Positions 24,910-33,423 are shown, counted from the first letter of the stretch. The stretch is 43,553 bases of DNA from Streptomyces actuosus (GCF_016921115.1 NZ_JAFFZS010000049.1:1-43553), one strand, 5' to 3'. Numbers and translations: made by a program. Notes: generated by a model from the letters alone, not told the origin.

Positions 24910-25863
24910 TCAGGCCGCGGCGTGGTACTGCGCGAGGTCCGACTTCGCGCGCAGCGTGCGCACGGCACGGCTGGCGTGCTGCCGCAGCAGGTCTCCCTCG
25001 TGGCCCATGGACCGGGTGGTCATGTGGCGCTGGTCGGGGCGCTGCGAGGTGGACAGGTAGTACCGGGCGATGCGCTGGGCTTCGAGCTCCTTCAGCGCTC
25101 CGACCTCCACCGCCCACAGCAGCAGGTCGAGGACCTCCGTCCGCGTCTCGTGACGCGACAAGGCCGGCTCGTCGACATCGACGAGCTCCATCTGCGCGGC
25201 CCGCACAAGGAGATCGGCGAGCTCGACCGTGTGGTGCGGGGTGTCGGGGTCCTCGCTGGCGACGACGTGCGCGTATCGGGTGTGGGACTCGGCTTCGGCC
25301 AAGGGCGCGACGCCGGCGGCGAACTCCTGGACGTCCTCCACGTCGTCGAGGCAGGCGGCCAGGGTGCGGCGGGTCAGCTGCAGGGTGTCGAGCGCGAGGT
25401 TGTTGAAGATCCGCCGCGGCCGCCGGTCGAGCGGGTAGGTGCGGACGACCTCGAAGGCGGCGCCGAGCACCGTCGCACAGACGTCGTCCCACGGAAGGCC
25501 GTAGGACCGCCGCTGCGTCTTCGCCATCAAGACCGCCTTGGGCAGCAGGACTCGCACCGCCACCCGCCACGCGAGGTGAGCGTCGAAGCCGGTCCCCCCG
25601 GCCCGCTCGACCAGCAGGTGCATCACGCGGTCGTGGCCGTCCAGGTCCCCGCAGCGGTGGTACGCGGAGATCTTGTCGACCACGTCCTGAGGACTGGCCG
25701 CTCCGGCGAGGTCCGGGTGCTCCCCGGCCCACGCGGCGACGCGGTCCGCCGCTCGCAGGTCTCGGCAGAGCGCGGCCCAGTCGCGGTTCATCACGGTGAG
25801 CGTGTCGTAGCGGGGCGTGGACTCGGAGAAGTTGAGTGCCGGGGTGTGCTGGGTGGTGGCCAC
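24910..25863 (-). CDS. Sigma-70-like DNA-binding protein
   Basis: The protein has about 317 residues. The central part (KAQVLMAKTQRRSYGLP-like helix, WDDVCATVLGAAFEVVRTYPLDRRPRRIFNNLALDTL) resembles sigma region 2. The C-terminal part (LEAQRIARYYLSTSQ, then SMGHEGDLLRQHASRAVRTLRAK) resembles a region-4-like helix-turn-helix, as in sigma-like proteins annotated on Streptomyces plasmids. A low-complexity acidic linker joins them. I chose GTG 25863 (VATTQHTP), with AAGGA about 11 bases upstream; everything before it in the frame is repeat-region shadow. Unlike the operons on either side it has no class-1 element, which would suit the regulator of those elements. Sigma identity is moderately uncertain. 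Confidence 0.6.
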   Translation of the reverse strand: MATTQHTPALNFSESTPRYDTLTVMNRDWAALCRDLRAADRVAAWAGEHPDLAGAASPQDVVDKISAYHRCGDLDGHDRVMHLLVERAGGTGFDAHLAWRVAVRVLLPKAVLMAKTQRRSYGLPWDDVCATVLGAAFEVVRTYPLDRRPRRIFNNLALDTLQLTRRTLAACLDDVEDVQEFAAGVAPLAEAESHTRYAHVVASEDPDTPHHTVELADLLVRAAQMELVDVDEPALSRHETRTEVLDLLLWAVEVGALKELEAQRIARYYLSTSQRPDQRHMTTRSMGHEGDLLRQHASRAVRTLRAKSDLAQYHAAA

Positions 25864-26151
25864 GTCCGTGTCCGTCCTTTCGCGCCATCTGGTCTCGATG
25901 GCGCTCACACTCCCGACGGGCCCCTTGACCGCCGTCTGACCGCGATTGCGGCCTGACGAGGTCAAGGGGAAACCGGCCTTGCCCACCCGGGCGGCCCAGC
26001 TGGGCAAGGGGGCCGTGGTCAAGGGGTGGGCGGAGTGGTCAAGGGGGATGGACGTCCACACAGCGGGGTGGATGGGTGCGCCCCACTTCCACCGAGGAGG
26101 GGATGGAGACCACTCCCACTGGCAGTGGATGGAGTGCGGCGCATCTGCCCC

Positions 26152-26177
26152 GCTCCATCCACTGGAGTGGATGGAGC
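26152..26177. repeat. Perfect inverted repeat, 12-bp arms
   Basis: GCTCCATCCACT, two bases, AGTGGATGGAGC. The arm sequence recurs in part at 26125, 26800 and 26930 and at the 3' end of the adjacent gene (near 27380). Confidence 0.75.
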
Positions 26178-26890
26178 ACACCGAGTGGGTGGACCATGAC
26201 CCGCCGCATGGCGTTCGGGTCCACCCGCACTCCGGCCACTCGGTGGGCCACCGCCCCCCATCCGTCCATCGCGATGGACGCCACCGCGAACTCGGACTGA
26301 ATCCCCAGTGCCGCCATCGCCTCCGCACGGCGTCCTGTACGACTCCGGCGCGCGCTCGGGAGGAAGCCCTGTCCGGCCGCACCGCCCATCCGCTGGCCGG
26401 CCGGCGTCTCTCGGGTCGGCTTCCGCTGGCGTCGGTGCAGCCCTCAGCCTCATCGGGTGAGGCACGGTGAGCGGCCGCCGGGTTTCCCCTTGCCCCGGGC
26501 CGAGGTCAAGGGGAAACAGCAGGTGCCCCGGCCCATGGTCAAGGGGTGGAGGCGAGGCCGGTCAAGGGGGGTAGCAGCTCGTGCGGTGAACCTGGTCAAG
26601 GGGTGGATCGAAGAGAAGGGGGCATCGACCGAAGCTGTTCGGGGGCGGACACCCCGGGGTGGGTGACACGCTCAGCTCCAGCACGACCGGTCCGTGCCTC
26701 GGGCTGACGGCGTCTTCCGTCTATCGCCCGTTTCTCAGCAGTGGGTTGAGAGTGGGTGCCACCGGTGTAGTGCATCGCGGCATCGAGTGGAGCCCACCGT
26801 GTGGATGGACCATGGCCGATCCACTGGTGTTGCCCATCGAGTGGAGTGGGCCGGTGGGCGCCACTCGGTGGCGGAGGCCGGGCTCCACTC

Positions 26891-26944
26891 CACTGAGTGG
26901 GCTCCACCGTGTACGCGGTGGAGCCGGATGGAGCCCACTCAGTG
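26891..26944. repeat. Nested inverted repeats (13-bp outer, 10-bp inner)
   Basis: The outer arms CACTGAGTGGGCT (26891-26903) and AGCCCACTCAGTG (26932-26944) enclose inner arms GGCTCCACCG (26900-26909) and CGGTGGAGCC (26916-26925). The two hairpins share bases, so they are alternatives in a single strand. Confidence 0.75.
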
Positions 26945-27359
26945 CGAGGCGCCGGCGATGGATGGTGGGCTTCGCGAGTGGGCCGGGGTGGAGGAGGCCG
27001 TCGCACTGGCCCCGGTGGCGTCCACTCATCGGGTGGCCGCCACCCCCGGCCCTACTCCGCGCCGGCGTTTTCCGGTGCCGCAGCGCTGGGCGATGCACAG
27101 TGCGGTTTCCCCTTGACCCGGACTGCGTGTCAAGGAGGATCGCGGGCGGCCGGGGAGGCCGGTCAAGGGGGACCTCAGGCCCGGGTCCGGTTCATGGGCG
27201 TCGGCCACGCCTGCGCCCGTTTTCCGGGAACGGCCGCTGAAGCAGCGGCGAGGTGGGTGGCCGAGCTCTGCCCCATCGGCGCGCAGTGGAGCGCGCTCCA
27301 GTGGAGGGGGGCCGGCCCCACCCGGCAGTGGCGAGCCTCGACGGGGTGGAGTGCGCGGC

Positions 27360-29012
27360 TCATGATGCGGCCCACTCCATCCGGCGGGTCCGGCACCGGA
27401 CGCAGAGGCCGGTGGAGCCGAGCGCCGGACGGGTGCATCCACTGCCGTCCCACCCCGCGCACACCTCGGGGTGTTCCGACGGGGATGGACCGCTGGCACG
27501 TCCACCCTCGTGCTCCTCTCGGCACGGCTTGCACCGGGGGGCGGCCGAGGCGGCGGGGTTCAGCACCAGGACGGCGCAGCCGCACTCAGGGCACCGGCCC
27601 CGCGGAGCTGCAGGAGTGGACCGGGGGACGGGAACCCGAGCGGGGGTGGGGCGGACGGTGGAGAGAGTGGAGGCGTCGGACTGCGCCGTGCCCTGGCGCC
27701 GGTCGCGGACGATCTCCTCGCACACTGAGCACTGGCGGCCGCTGCTCCACAGGACGCCGGCCTCGCAGTCGAAGATGCCGCAGCCCCAGCGGGGCAGGCC
27801 GACGCCGAGGATCCACCGGCCGGGGTCGCGGATCTCGTCGGTGAAGGTGCGGCAGACCCGCGTCTCCAGGCGCTGCCGAAGCCGGGCGTCATCGATGCCG
27901 GAACGCAGCTGGCTGCCGACTTCCCGGGCGATGCGCCGCTGCATGTAGATGCTGGTCTGCCGATAGAGCCGGTGCACCGGCTCGAGGACGGCGTGCACCC
28001 GGGCGCTGATGGTCAGCCCGGGCCCGCCGTAGGCGCCTGCGCGGTTGGTCAAGGGGGTGCCCGAGGGCTCGGTCAAGGGGGTGGTCAAGGGGGTCTGGTG
28101 GTCATCCGCGCGCAGCGCGAGCCCACCTTCGCCGGTGCCGTGCTGCGGCTGCGCACCGCGGTTTTCCACACCTTCACCTACCTGTACCTCGCCTACGGCG
28201 GGTGAGAAGAGGGCGCGCTCGTCATCAGGTCGGTCAGTCCTAGGTTCTTCCATAGTCGCGAGTGATCCCGCACCAGCCGACGAACCCGATCCCTCACCAG
28301 GACCAGAGGTGGAGGAGGGCGCGACGCCCGTGGAGGACGGCTGTCCACAGGCCGCGTCCTGAGCGGCGGCCGGGATGTCGTGAGCGACGAAGTGGTGGCG
28401 GCCGCGTACGCCCGCCCGCCGCTCCACGGTGATCCACCGCGTCGCCTCCAGCTCGTCGACGATCTCGCCGGCGGCCGCGGTGGTGAGCGGCTGACCGGCC
28501 CGCTGGCCGCTGTGGTGGTGCAGCGCCCCTGCGATCTCCGACTCGGTGAGCGGGAGCTTCTGGGCCTGGGCATAGGCGATGAGCGCGTACGCGCGCAGCT
28601 GGCGCGGGGTGAGGTCCTCCGAGGCAGCCACCGGGATCCACACGAACCGCTCCGTCGCGCACAGCGGCCGGGTACGGCGCACCGCCGAAGTGCCGTTCCC
28701 GCCGGGCAGGGAACGCCGGGTCGAGGACAGCTCGACTACGCCGTCGGGTCCGGGGCGCATCAGCTGCGTCATCCCGCGCTCGACGGAGGACTTCGACAGG
28801 CGGAGGTACTCCGCGATGGTCACGGTCGCCGCCGTGCACCCTTCCGGACGCGACGCCAGCGCGGCGATCTTCACGTAGACGGTCACCGCGACGTCGGCGT
28901 AGTGCGGGTTGGCGACGAGGCGCAGGGGCACCTTCACCCGCTGGCGGCGCTGCGGGCGCGCCTGATCGCCCGTCGGCGGCGGGCTACTGGGAACTGCTGC
29001 TGTGCGGGGCAC
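27360..29012 (-). CDS. Winged-helix, zinc-finger protein; candidate replication initiator
   Basis: The protein has about 550 residues. The N-terminal half has two winged-helix-like blocks: VTVYVKIAALASRPEGCTAATVTIAEYLRLSKSSVERGM near residues 45-85, and LTPRQLRAYALIAYAQ with LTESEIAGALH...LTTAAAGEIVDELEATRWI near 135-210. A low-complexity linker and a helical domain (LEPVHRLYRQTSIYMQRRIAREVGSQL) follow, then three Cys pairs or ribbons (CSVCEE near 428, CPECGC/CKPC near 475-494, CAGWDGSGC...CVRC near 515-536). GTG 29012 follows AGGAGA; a TTG at 29081 is possible. It lies beside the repeat region, contains GTCAAGGGG copies and is headed by class-1 element D. Initiator function is inference. Confidence 0.68.
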   Translation of the reverse strand: MPRTAAVPSSPPPTGDQARPQRRQRVKVPLRLVANPHYADVAVTVYVKIAALASRPEGCTAATVTIAEYLRLSKSSVERGMTQLMRPGPDGVVELSSTRRSLPGGNGTSAVRRTRPLCATERFVWIPVAASEDLTPRQLRAYALIAYAQAQKLPLTESEIAGALHHHSGQRAGQPLTTAAAGEIVDELEATRWITVERRAGVRGRHHFVAHDIPAAAQDAACGQPSSTGVAPSSTSGPGEGSGSSAGAGSLATMEEPRTDRPDDERALFSPAVGEVQVGEGVENRGAQPQHGTGEGGLALRADDHQTPLTTPLTEPSGTPLTNRAGAYGGPGLTISARVHAVLEPVHRLYRQTSIYMQRRIAREVGSQLRSGIDDARLRQRLETRVCRTFTDEIRDPGRWILGVGLPRWGCGIFDCEAGVLWSSGRQCSVCEEIVRDRRQGTAQSDASTLSTVRPTPARVPVPRSTPAAPRGRCPECGCAVLVLNPAASAAPRCKPCREEHEGGRASGPSPSEHPEVCAGWDGSGCTRPALGSTGLCVRCRTRRMEWAAS

Positions 29013-29145
29013 GCTTCTCCTGGCGCACCGGTGCCGCGGGGCGGCGAGTCGGGTGCGCTGGGTCTCGACGGCGTCCGGCAAGGACGCGCGGTCTGGGGTC
29101 TGGCCAAAGGCACTCGGGCGGAAGCTGAAGGAACAGGTCCTTCAG

Positions 29146-29180
29146 CTGCTACGGGTGTTGAAAAAGCCGACGGTGTGACA
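29146..29180 (-). promoter_or_regulatory. Class-1 bipartite promoter element, copy D
   Basis: On the minus strand TGTCACAC, 14 bp and ACACCCGTAGCAG (one base different from the other copies; the palindrome is broken). GATTTTC lies upstream. Immediately downstream, CTGAAGGA and TCCTTCAG (29125-29145) form a small hairpin in the leader of the candidate initiator gene. Confidence 0.72.
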
Positions 29181-30039
29181 GTCCGGCCGAGAAAATCCCT
29201 GGCGAGCCTGTGACCTGCGGGTCAAGGGGGTGCCCGGGGCGGCGACAGACCCCCTTGACCAGCCACCTGGCCGGGGCCGTGAAGGCCCGTCGGGCAGGCG
29301 TGGGAAGCGAGGCGGTCAAGGGGTGCTGGCGGCAGCGGGTCAAGGGCCGACCACCGGGCCGCGCTGCGCTCCGGCCGGTCCCGGCGGGAGCGCCGGTCGC
29401 GAGAGCGGGTACGCAGCGTGGCGTCGAAGTCACGGACGGGCGAAAAACAGCCGGGATCGGCGTGCTTAGGTGGCGTCCGAGCTGACAAAGGGCATGGGTG
29501 TACTGCAAGATGGACCCCGTTCTCCCGGGTCGCCCCGGGAAACGACAAACCCCCTCGGGGGAATTGCTGCTGGAGGGCAGTGATTGCCGGACCATTCGGT
29601 CTGGCCCTCGCTCAAGCTGGGCCGCTAACCCAGGACTGAGCGGTGACGGCCGGCAGAGGAGCTGCTAACTCCGAAGCCGGCGGAGAGGGGCGAGGAGCAG
29701 CCTTTGCTAGAGGCGCCCGCCCGGAAGACCTACGACATCCTCAACTCCCCCTTCCAGGGGGCATTCGCGTTTCTGGGCCCGGACACGCCGGGCAGCGCCC
29801 ACGGCAGCTCCGCGCCCGGCGCGGTGGATCCGCTCGGGGCCTGTGCGGTGCTGGTCATGGGAGAACCGCCTTCTCGGTTCGCCGGGCTCGGCGCCGTGCG
29901 CCGGGGGCCCGAGGTGAGGCGTATTGGATCAAGCGAAAGTCACCCTATCCCCTGACGCCCGTCGTGCACACGCACTCGGCGCGTTGTCCACTCGACGTCG
30001 AAAAGTGCGGCCAAAAGGGGCAGTTGACTCGGAGAGTTT
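29181..30039. other. Gene-free stretch between candidate initiator and GntR gene
   Basis: It contains GTCAAGGGG-type repeats at 29221, 29251 (inverted), 29315 and 29339, and two short G/C hairpins near 29518-29560. An 83-codon TTG-started frame at 29704 has a nearby GAGGAG but a low-information sequence, so I do not call it. I see no tRNA or insertion sequence. Confidence 0.45.
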
Positions 30040-30738
30040 CTAACTGGCGCTTCCTGTACGGATGGTCACGCGATCCGCACGTACTACCGTCAAAAGGTAT
30101 GAAGTTGGGCGCTCATCCGTAAAACCGACTCTTCGAATCTCGAACACCGTGGTGCCGACCTTGGACTTGAGGAGCGAGCACTCTTCGGTGGTGGCCGGCC
30201 GCGCGTCCCAGTTGCTGGCGTGGCTGTCCTCGCGCCGCAGCGGGCCAACCGTGAACGGCGCGACGGTGGCGGCTTCGACCGCGGTCACCGTGAGCGCGGC
30301 CGGGGTGAAGAGGGTCTGCAGCGCCCATGGAGTGCCGGCCTGCAGCAGCACCGCCTGCCGGACGGACAGGGCGGCGTCCGGCGCGACGGCCAGAGCCTCG
30401 ACGGCTGCTGCATCAGTGCCGGGATCCCCGCGCCTGATGTCGTCGTGGCCGCTGTCGCCGGGATCCCTCGGCCGGAGCAGCCCGTCCTCGTGCAGTCGGA
30501 CCTGTATGGCGGAGGCCGGCTGCAGTACCCGACTGCGGCGGCGCGGCGCCGTCTCGACCAGGCCCTCCTTCTCGAGGAGTCGTAGGGCCTGGGCCACGGT
30601 GTTCGGTGCGACGCCGAGCTTCTCACCCAACTCGCGCTGACCGGGGAGCTGCTCGCCCGGAGCCAGCTTGCCGCTCAGGATGTCGGCGCGCAGTGCGGCC
30701 GCGACCTGCTCGTGCGGGTGATGGGACGTCATGGGCAT
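30040..30738 (-). CDS. GntR-family transcriptional regulator
   Basis: The protein has about 232 residues. The N-terminal winged helix is clear: EQVAAALRADILSGKLAPGEQLPGQRELGEKLGVAPNTVAQALRLLEKEGLVETAPRRRSRV, the GntR signature. The C-terminal domain has a UTRA-like outline (ALSVRQAVLLQAGTPWALQTLFTP; VFEIRRVGFTDERPTSYLLTVVRADRV). Such Kor/TraR-type GntR proteins commonly repress transfer or spread genes on Streptomyces plasmids. I chose ATG 30738 (MPMTSHHPHEQ); an ATG at 30777 preceded by AAGG is an alternative. It is divergent from the WhiB-led operon, with an inverted repeat between them that probably serves as its operator. Confidence 0.85.
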   Translation of the reverse strand: MPMTSHHPHEQVAAALRADILSGKLAPGEQLPGQRELGEKLGVAPNTVAQALRLLEKEGLVETAPRRRSRVLQPASAIQVRLHEDGLLRPRDPGDSGHDDIRRGDPGTDAAAVEALAVAPDAALSVRQAVLLQAGTPWALQTLFTPAALTVTAVEAATVAPFTVGPLRREDSHASNWDARPATTEECSLLKSKVGTTVFEIRRVGFTDERPTSYLLTVVRADRVTIRTGSAS

Positions 30739-30829
30739 GGGCACATCTTGCCGCACCCGCCAGAGCGCACGGCTCATCCGCTGGACCTTCTTCCTTGACG
30801 TGATCGCCAACAGCATGCATCATCTGACG

Positions 30830-30858
30830 CATCTGCATTAAGGCAGTTAAGGCAGATG
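30830..30858. promoter_or_regulatory. Probable operator between gntR and whiB-like genes
   Basis: CATCTGC (30830-30836) and GCAGATG (30852-30858) form an inverted repeat enclosing a tandem TTAAGGCAG doublet. An extra CATCTGAC lies at 30820. The location between divergent genes suits autoregulation by the GntR protein. Confidence 0.55.
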
Positions 30859-30953
30859 GCGCGTGTAAAAGCAAGCGACCCCCGGGGCTGGTCCCCCCGG
30901 AGGCCGCGAACGCGCCTCACCACCCACCAGAGCGTCACAGGAGATGAGAACGC

Positions 30954-31601
30954 GTGAACACCATGATGGCAGCCCGCCCGCCAGCCTCCCGCGCCATCCC
31001 GGGCACGGCCGAGGCCAGCATCGCCCAGTTCGTCGCCGCGACCGATCCGCTCGACAGCCTCGTCGCCAGCGGCTTCCTCGACCGGCAGGACGGCCACTAC
31101 GTCGCGCAGGAGCTGCGCACCCCGCAGCTGCGCCAGACGATGAAGTACTCGGTCTGCCTCACCGCCGACCCGGACATCGGCCACTTCTACCAGGAGGACG
31201 GAGAGCCGGACACCGACTGGCGCCGGCGCCGCGCCCAGACCGTTCGCGACCACTGCGCTGTGTGCCCGGTGCGCGCCGCGTGCGCCGAACTCGCCCTCCG
31301 CGAGGGCGACACCGTCGGCATCCGCGGCGGGCTGACCCCCGAGAAGCTCAAGCGCCGGCTCGTCATGGAGCGCGACCGGCTCGACCAGGCCCTTGCCGAG
31401 GACCAGCGCGCCGCCCAGAGGCAGCAGGCCCGCATCGCCGCGGCGCGCGAGGTGCAGCGGCTCGCCGGCCAGTACCTCGGCACCTCCGGGAAGCCCGAGA
31501 AGCGCCTGGAGAACATCGAGAACGTCCGCAAGGCCGCACGTCACCGCGACGAGCTCGTCGCCGACCACCGCCGCTCCGCCGGCTGGACGGCCGCCGCATG
31601 A
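30954..31601 (+). CDS. WhiB-family Fe-S transcriptional regulator
   Basis: The protein has 215 residues. The WhiB cysteine set is complete: SVCLTADPD, then HCAVCPVRAAC (C-x2-C-x5-C), followed by VGIRGGLTPEKLKRRL in place of the usual G(V/I)WGG turn. The tryptophan there is replaced by arginine. These cysteines normally hold a 4Fe-4S cluster, and the turn contacts sigma region 4. The C-terminal 90 residues are a long charged helical extension, longer than in typical Wbl proteins. GTG 30954 has AGGAGA nine bases upstream; ATG 30963 is possible. It starts a plus-strand operon coupled by ATGA to the next gene. Restricted to actinobacteria and their phages, so it supports the host assignment. Confidence 0.85.
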   Translation: MNTMMAARPPASRAIPGTAEASIAQFVAATDPLDSLVASGFLDRQDGHYVAQELRTPQLRQTMKYSVCLTADPDIGHFYQEDGEPDTDWRRRRAQTVRDHCAVCPVRAACAELALREGDTVGIRGGLTPEKLKRRLVMERDRLDQALAEDQRAAQRQQARIAAAREVQRLAGQYLGTSGKPEKRLENIENVRKAARHRDELVADHRRSAGWTAAA

Positions 31602-31882
31602 ACCCCGCCGACGACGCCCACGCCCTCAACCGCGCCCTGGTCAGCGCGCTCGCCCGCCGCGACGACGTCCTCTTACTCCCCGTCCTCGTGCCGGCCGGCG
31701 CCGACATACCGCCCGTCAACCCGCTCACCGCGTTGCTCCTGGTCCTGCTCCGCCAGGCCACCGCCGAGCGCGACGCCTACAGGGACTGGATCACCCAGGA
31801 CCCGATCCCGCCCAGCGACGACCCGCTGCGCGCCCGGGCCGCCGAAGCGGCCAGCAACCTCGCCCGGAGGGACTCCCCGTGA
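31598..31882 (+). CDS. Small hypothetical protein coupled to WhiB-like gene
   Basis: The protein has 94 residues. The sequence (MNPADDAHALNRALVSALARRDDVLLLPVLVPAGADIPPVNPLTALLLVLLRQATAERDAYR, split here only for reading) is helical with a central hydrophobic run that could be amphipathic rather than membrane-spanning. I recognise no family. Both ends overlap neighbours (ATGA with the WhiB-like gene, GTGA with the DUF2637-like gene), so it is translated as part of that unit. A plasmid establishment/spread context is likely; function unknown. Confidence 0.65.
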   Translation: MNPADDAHALNRALVSALARRDDVLLLPVLVPAGADIPPVNPLTALLLVLLRQATAERDAYRDWITQDPIPPSDDPLRARAAEAASNLARRDSP

Positions 31883-33423
31883 CACCCGACCTCGCCCCCC
31901 ACGGCGCGGCTCTCGCCGAACTCCTCGGCAGCTGGCAGTTCGTCCTCGGGGCGCTCGTCCTCACCCTCGGCCCGGCGATCGCCCTGCGCCGACGCCGCAT
32001 GGCCCTGGCCGCGCTCACCGACGTCGAGCGCGCCGCGGCAGCCGACCGGCGCGGACGCCGGGTCGAGGACCTCCTCACCGTCGTCATCGCCGCAGCCGCG
32101 GCCGCCCTGTCGGCCACCGGTCTGCGCCGGGTCGGACACCACCAGATGGGCCTGGACGCCCCGTTCGACCTCCTGCCCTTCGTCGCACTCGACGTCGCGG
32201 CGATGGTCTGCGGCCGCCGAGCCCGCCGCCGTGCCCGCGACGGCGACGGATCGGGTCTGTCTGGCGCTCTCTTCTGGATCCTCGCCGGCATCAGCTCGGT
32301 CTTCTCCGCGTCCGAAGCCGGCTCCCTCCTCGGCGGCGCGGTCCGCGCGGTGTGGCCGGTCCTGGCGGCCGTGCTCTGGGAGATCGGCTCGCTCGAGGAG
32401 CGCCGCGCCGCCCGCACCAAGGGAGGACGCCCCGACCGCCGCATCGCGCTGGTGCGCCTGCTCCACCCCGTCGAGGCCTTCCGCGTCGCACTGCTGCTCG
32501 CCGCCCGCCAGGACCTGGCCCAGGAGGAGGCCACCGCCGAGGTCCGCATCTCCCGGGCTGCCTACCGCTGGTACCGGCTGCGCCGTGCCCAGGACGCGGT
32601 CAAGAGGGCCGGTGGGATGACCCGCTGGGCATACCGCCTCGCCGAGATGCATGCCGACGGCCGCGCCCAGGATGCCAGCGAACGAGCGGGATGCTCCGAC
32701 CCCGCCATCCTGAAGCGCGTCGTCGCCCGGCTGCAGCTGCGCGTACGCCAGTCCGACATCGCCGGGATGAACCTGCGCAATCCCGTCGCGTTCGAGGGCA
32801 TCCTCAACACCCTGATCGGCACCATCCCGGCCATCCCATCCCAGACGGCCGACCCCCATGCCGCCCCGTCATCCCACTCCCGCGACGAGGAAGACGGGCA
32901 GGTCAAGGCCGGGATGGGCGAGGGAGACGAGCCAGGGGAGGACAGCGGCGACGAGGACACCGCCTCGCCGGACCCGGACGCCGACGCCGGGCAGGATGAT
33001 GACGCGGCTGCCGGGCGGAAGACAGACGAGGAAGTCATGGCCGCCTTCGTCGAGACCGTCCCACGCAAGGAGGACGGCACGTTCGCCTGGGGCATCAACA
33101 AGATCTCTGCCGCCCTCGGCATCGGGAACGGCCGGGCCAAGAAGTTCCTGGACACCCAGTCCGAATGGCTGCCCAAGGCGCTGGCCGCCCATCCCGTCGC
33201 GCACGGCGCCGACGGCGAAGAGCCCGACCACTTCGACCAGGCCCTCGCCCTCGCCAACGAGTCGCCGCAGCCGGCCGCCCACGCCCAAGACCCCCAGCCC
33301 GCCCCGGCTCCGGCCGGCCAGCAGCAGCTCGAAGAGCTCCTCCGCCTCGACCCGACCGCGGGTGACCACTTCGAGGAGCACGACAGCGGCCTCCTCGTCC
33401 CCGCCGCCGGCAGCCGACCCTGA
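31879..33423 (+). CDS. DUF2637-like membrane protein with DNA-binding-like C-terminus
   Basis: The protein has 514 residues. An N-terminal helix (residues 14-34), helices near 70-88 (LLTVVIAAAAAALSATGL), 97-113 and 130-170 (ALFWILAGISSVFSASEAGSLLGGAVRAVWPVLAAVLWEI) match the DUF2637 membrane module frequent on Streptomyces plasmids and often called Spd-like. A soluble region follows with helices (PVEAFRVALLLAARQDLAQEEATAEVRISRAAYRWYRLRR) and an acidic linker. Near residues 375-430 is a possible winged helix (WGINKISAALGIGNGRAKKFLDTQSEW). The GTG start overlaps the previous stop. A role in intramycelial spread or regulation is inferred from family context. Confidence 0.7.
   Translation: MTPDLAPHGAALAELLGSWQFVLGALVLTLGPAIALRRRRMALAALTDVERAAAADRRGRRVEDLLTVVIAAAAAALSATGLRRVGHHQMGLDAPFDLLPFVALDVAAMVCGRRARRRARDGDGSGLSGALFWILAGISSVFSASEAGSLLGGAVRAVWPVLAAVLWEIGSLEERRAARTKGGRPDRRIALVRLLHPVEAFRVALLLAARQDLAQEEATAEVRISRAAYRWYRLRRAQDAVKRAGGMTRWAYRLAEMHADGRAQDASERAGCSDPAILKRVVARLQLRVRQSDIAGMNLRNPVAFEGILNTLIGTIPAIPSQTADPHAAPSSHSRDEEDGQVKAGMGEGDEPGEDSGDEDTASPDPDADAGQDDDAAAGRKTDEEVMAAFVETVPRKEDGTFAWGINKISAALGIGNGRAKKFLDTQSEWLPKALAAHPVAHGADGEEPDHFDQALALANESPQPAAHAQDPQPAPAPAGQQQLEELLRLDPTAGDHFEEHDSGLLVPAAGSRP

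Larger units (their letters stand above)
25864..27359. other. Gene-free, repeat-rich region; candidate replication origin
   Basis: About 1.5 kb with no credible gene. Open frames here are repeat translations without ribosome-binding sites. It holds about ten GTCAAGGGG-type repeats, extended GTCAAGGGGAAAC forms at 25961, 26506 and (inverted) 27109, and dense GTGGATGG/CTCCATCC and GAGTGGGCTCC inverted repeats. It adjoins the winged-helix protein at 27.4-29.0 kb. This is the layout of an iteron-type origin beside its initiator, but a transfer origin or centromere cannot be excluded. Confidence 0.5.
25921..29347. repeat. Dispersed GTCAAGGGG repeats (about 18 here, 1 more at 40100)
   Basis: Plus-strand copies of GTCAAGGGG start at 25961, 26018, 26038, 26506, 26538, 26561, 26595, 27162, 28048, 28072, 28084, 29221 and 29315, with variants at 27129 and 29339. 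Inverted copies start at 25921, 27109 and 29251. One further copy lies at 40100. I found none elsewhere in the window. Most share one orientation. Three fall inside the winged-helix gene, where they encode Thr-Pro-Leu-Thr with the rare TTG leucine codon. Confidence 0.75.

Noticed and set aside
26039..26666. Several 70-170 codon frames in the repeat region
   Set aside because: Translations consist of repeat-derived Trp/Ser/His/Pro or VKGW motifs with no ribosome-binding sites; the DNA repeats explain them.
27115..27122. GACCCGGA, the 8-bp recognition repeat of the TraB translocase of some Streptomyces plasmids
   Set aside because: Only a single noticed copy, with no tandem array and no TraB/FtsK gene in the window; expected by chance at this GC.
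29643..29700. Structured sequence that might be a riboswitch
   Set aside because: Short GCCGGC palindromes only; no recognised riboswitch consensus and no clear downstream gene.
29704..29955. 83-codon TTG-started plus-strand frame
   Set aside because: GAGGAG upstream is suggestive, but the second half is low-information and the start is weak; not enough to call a gene.
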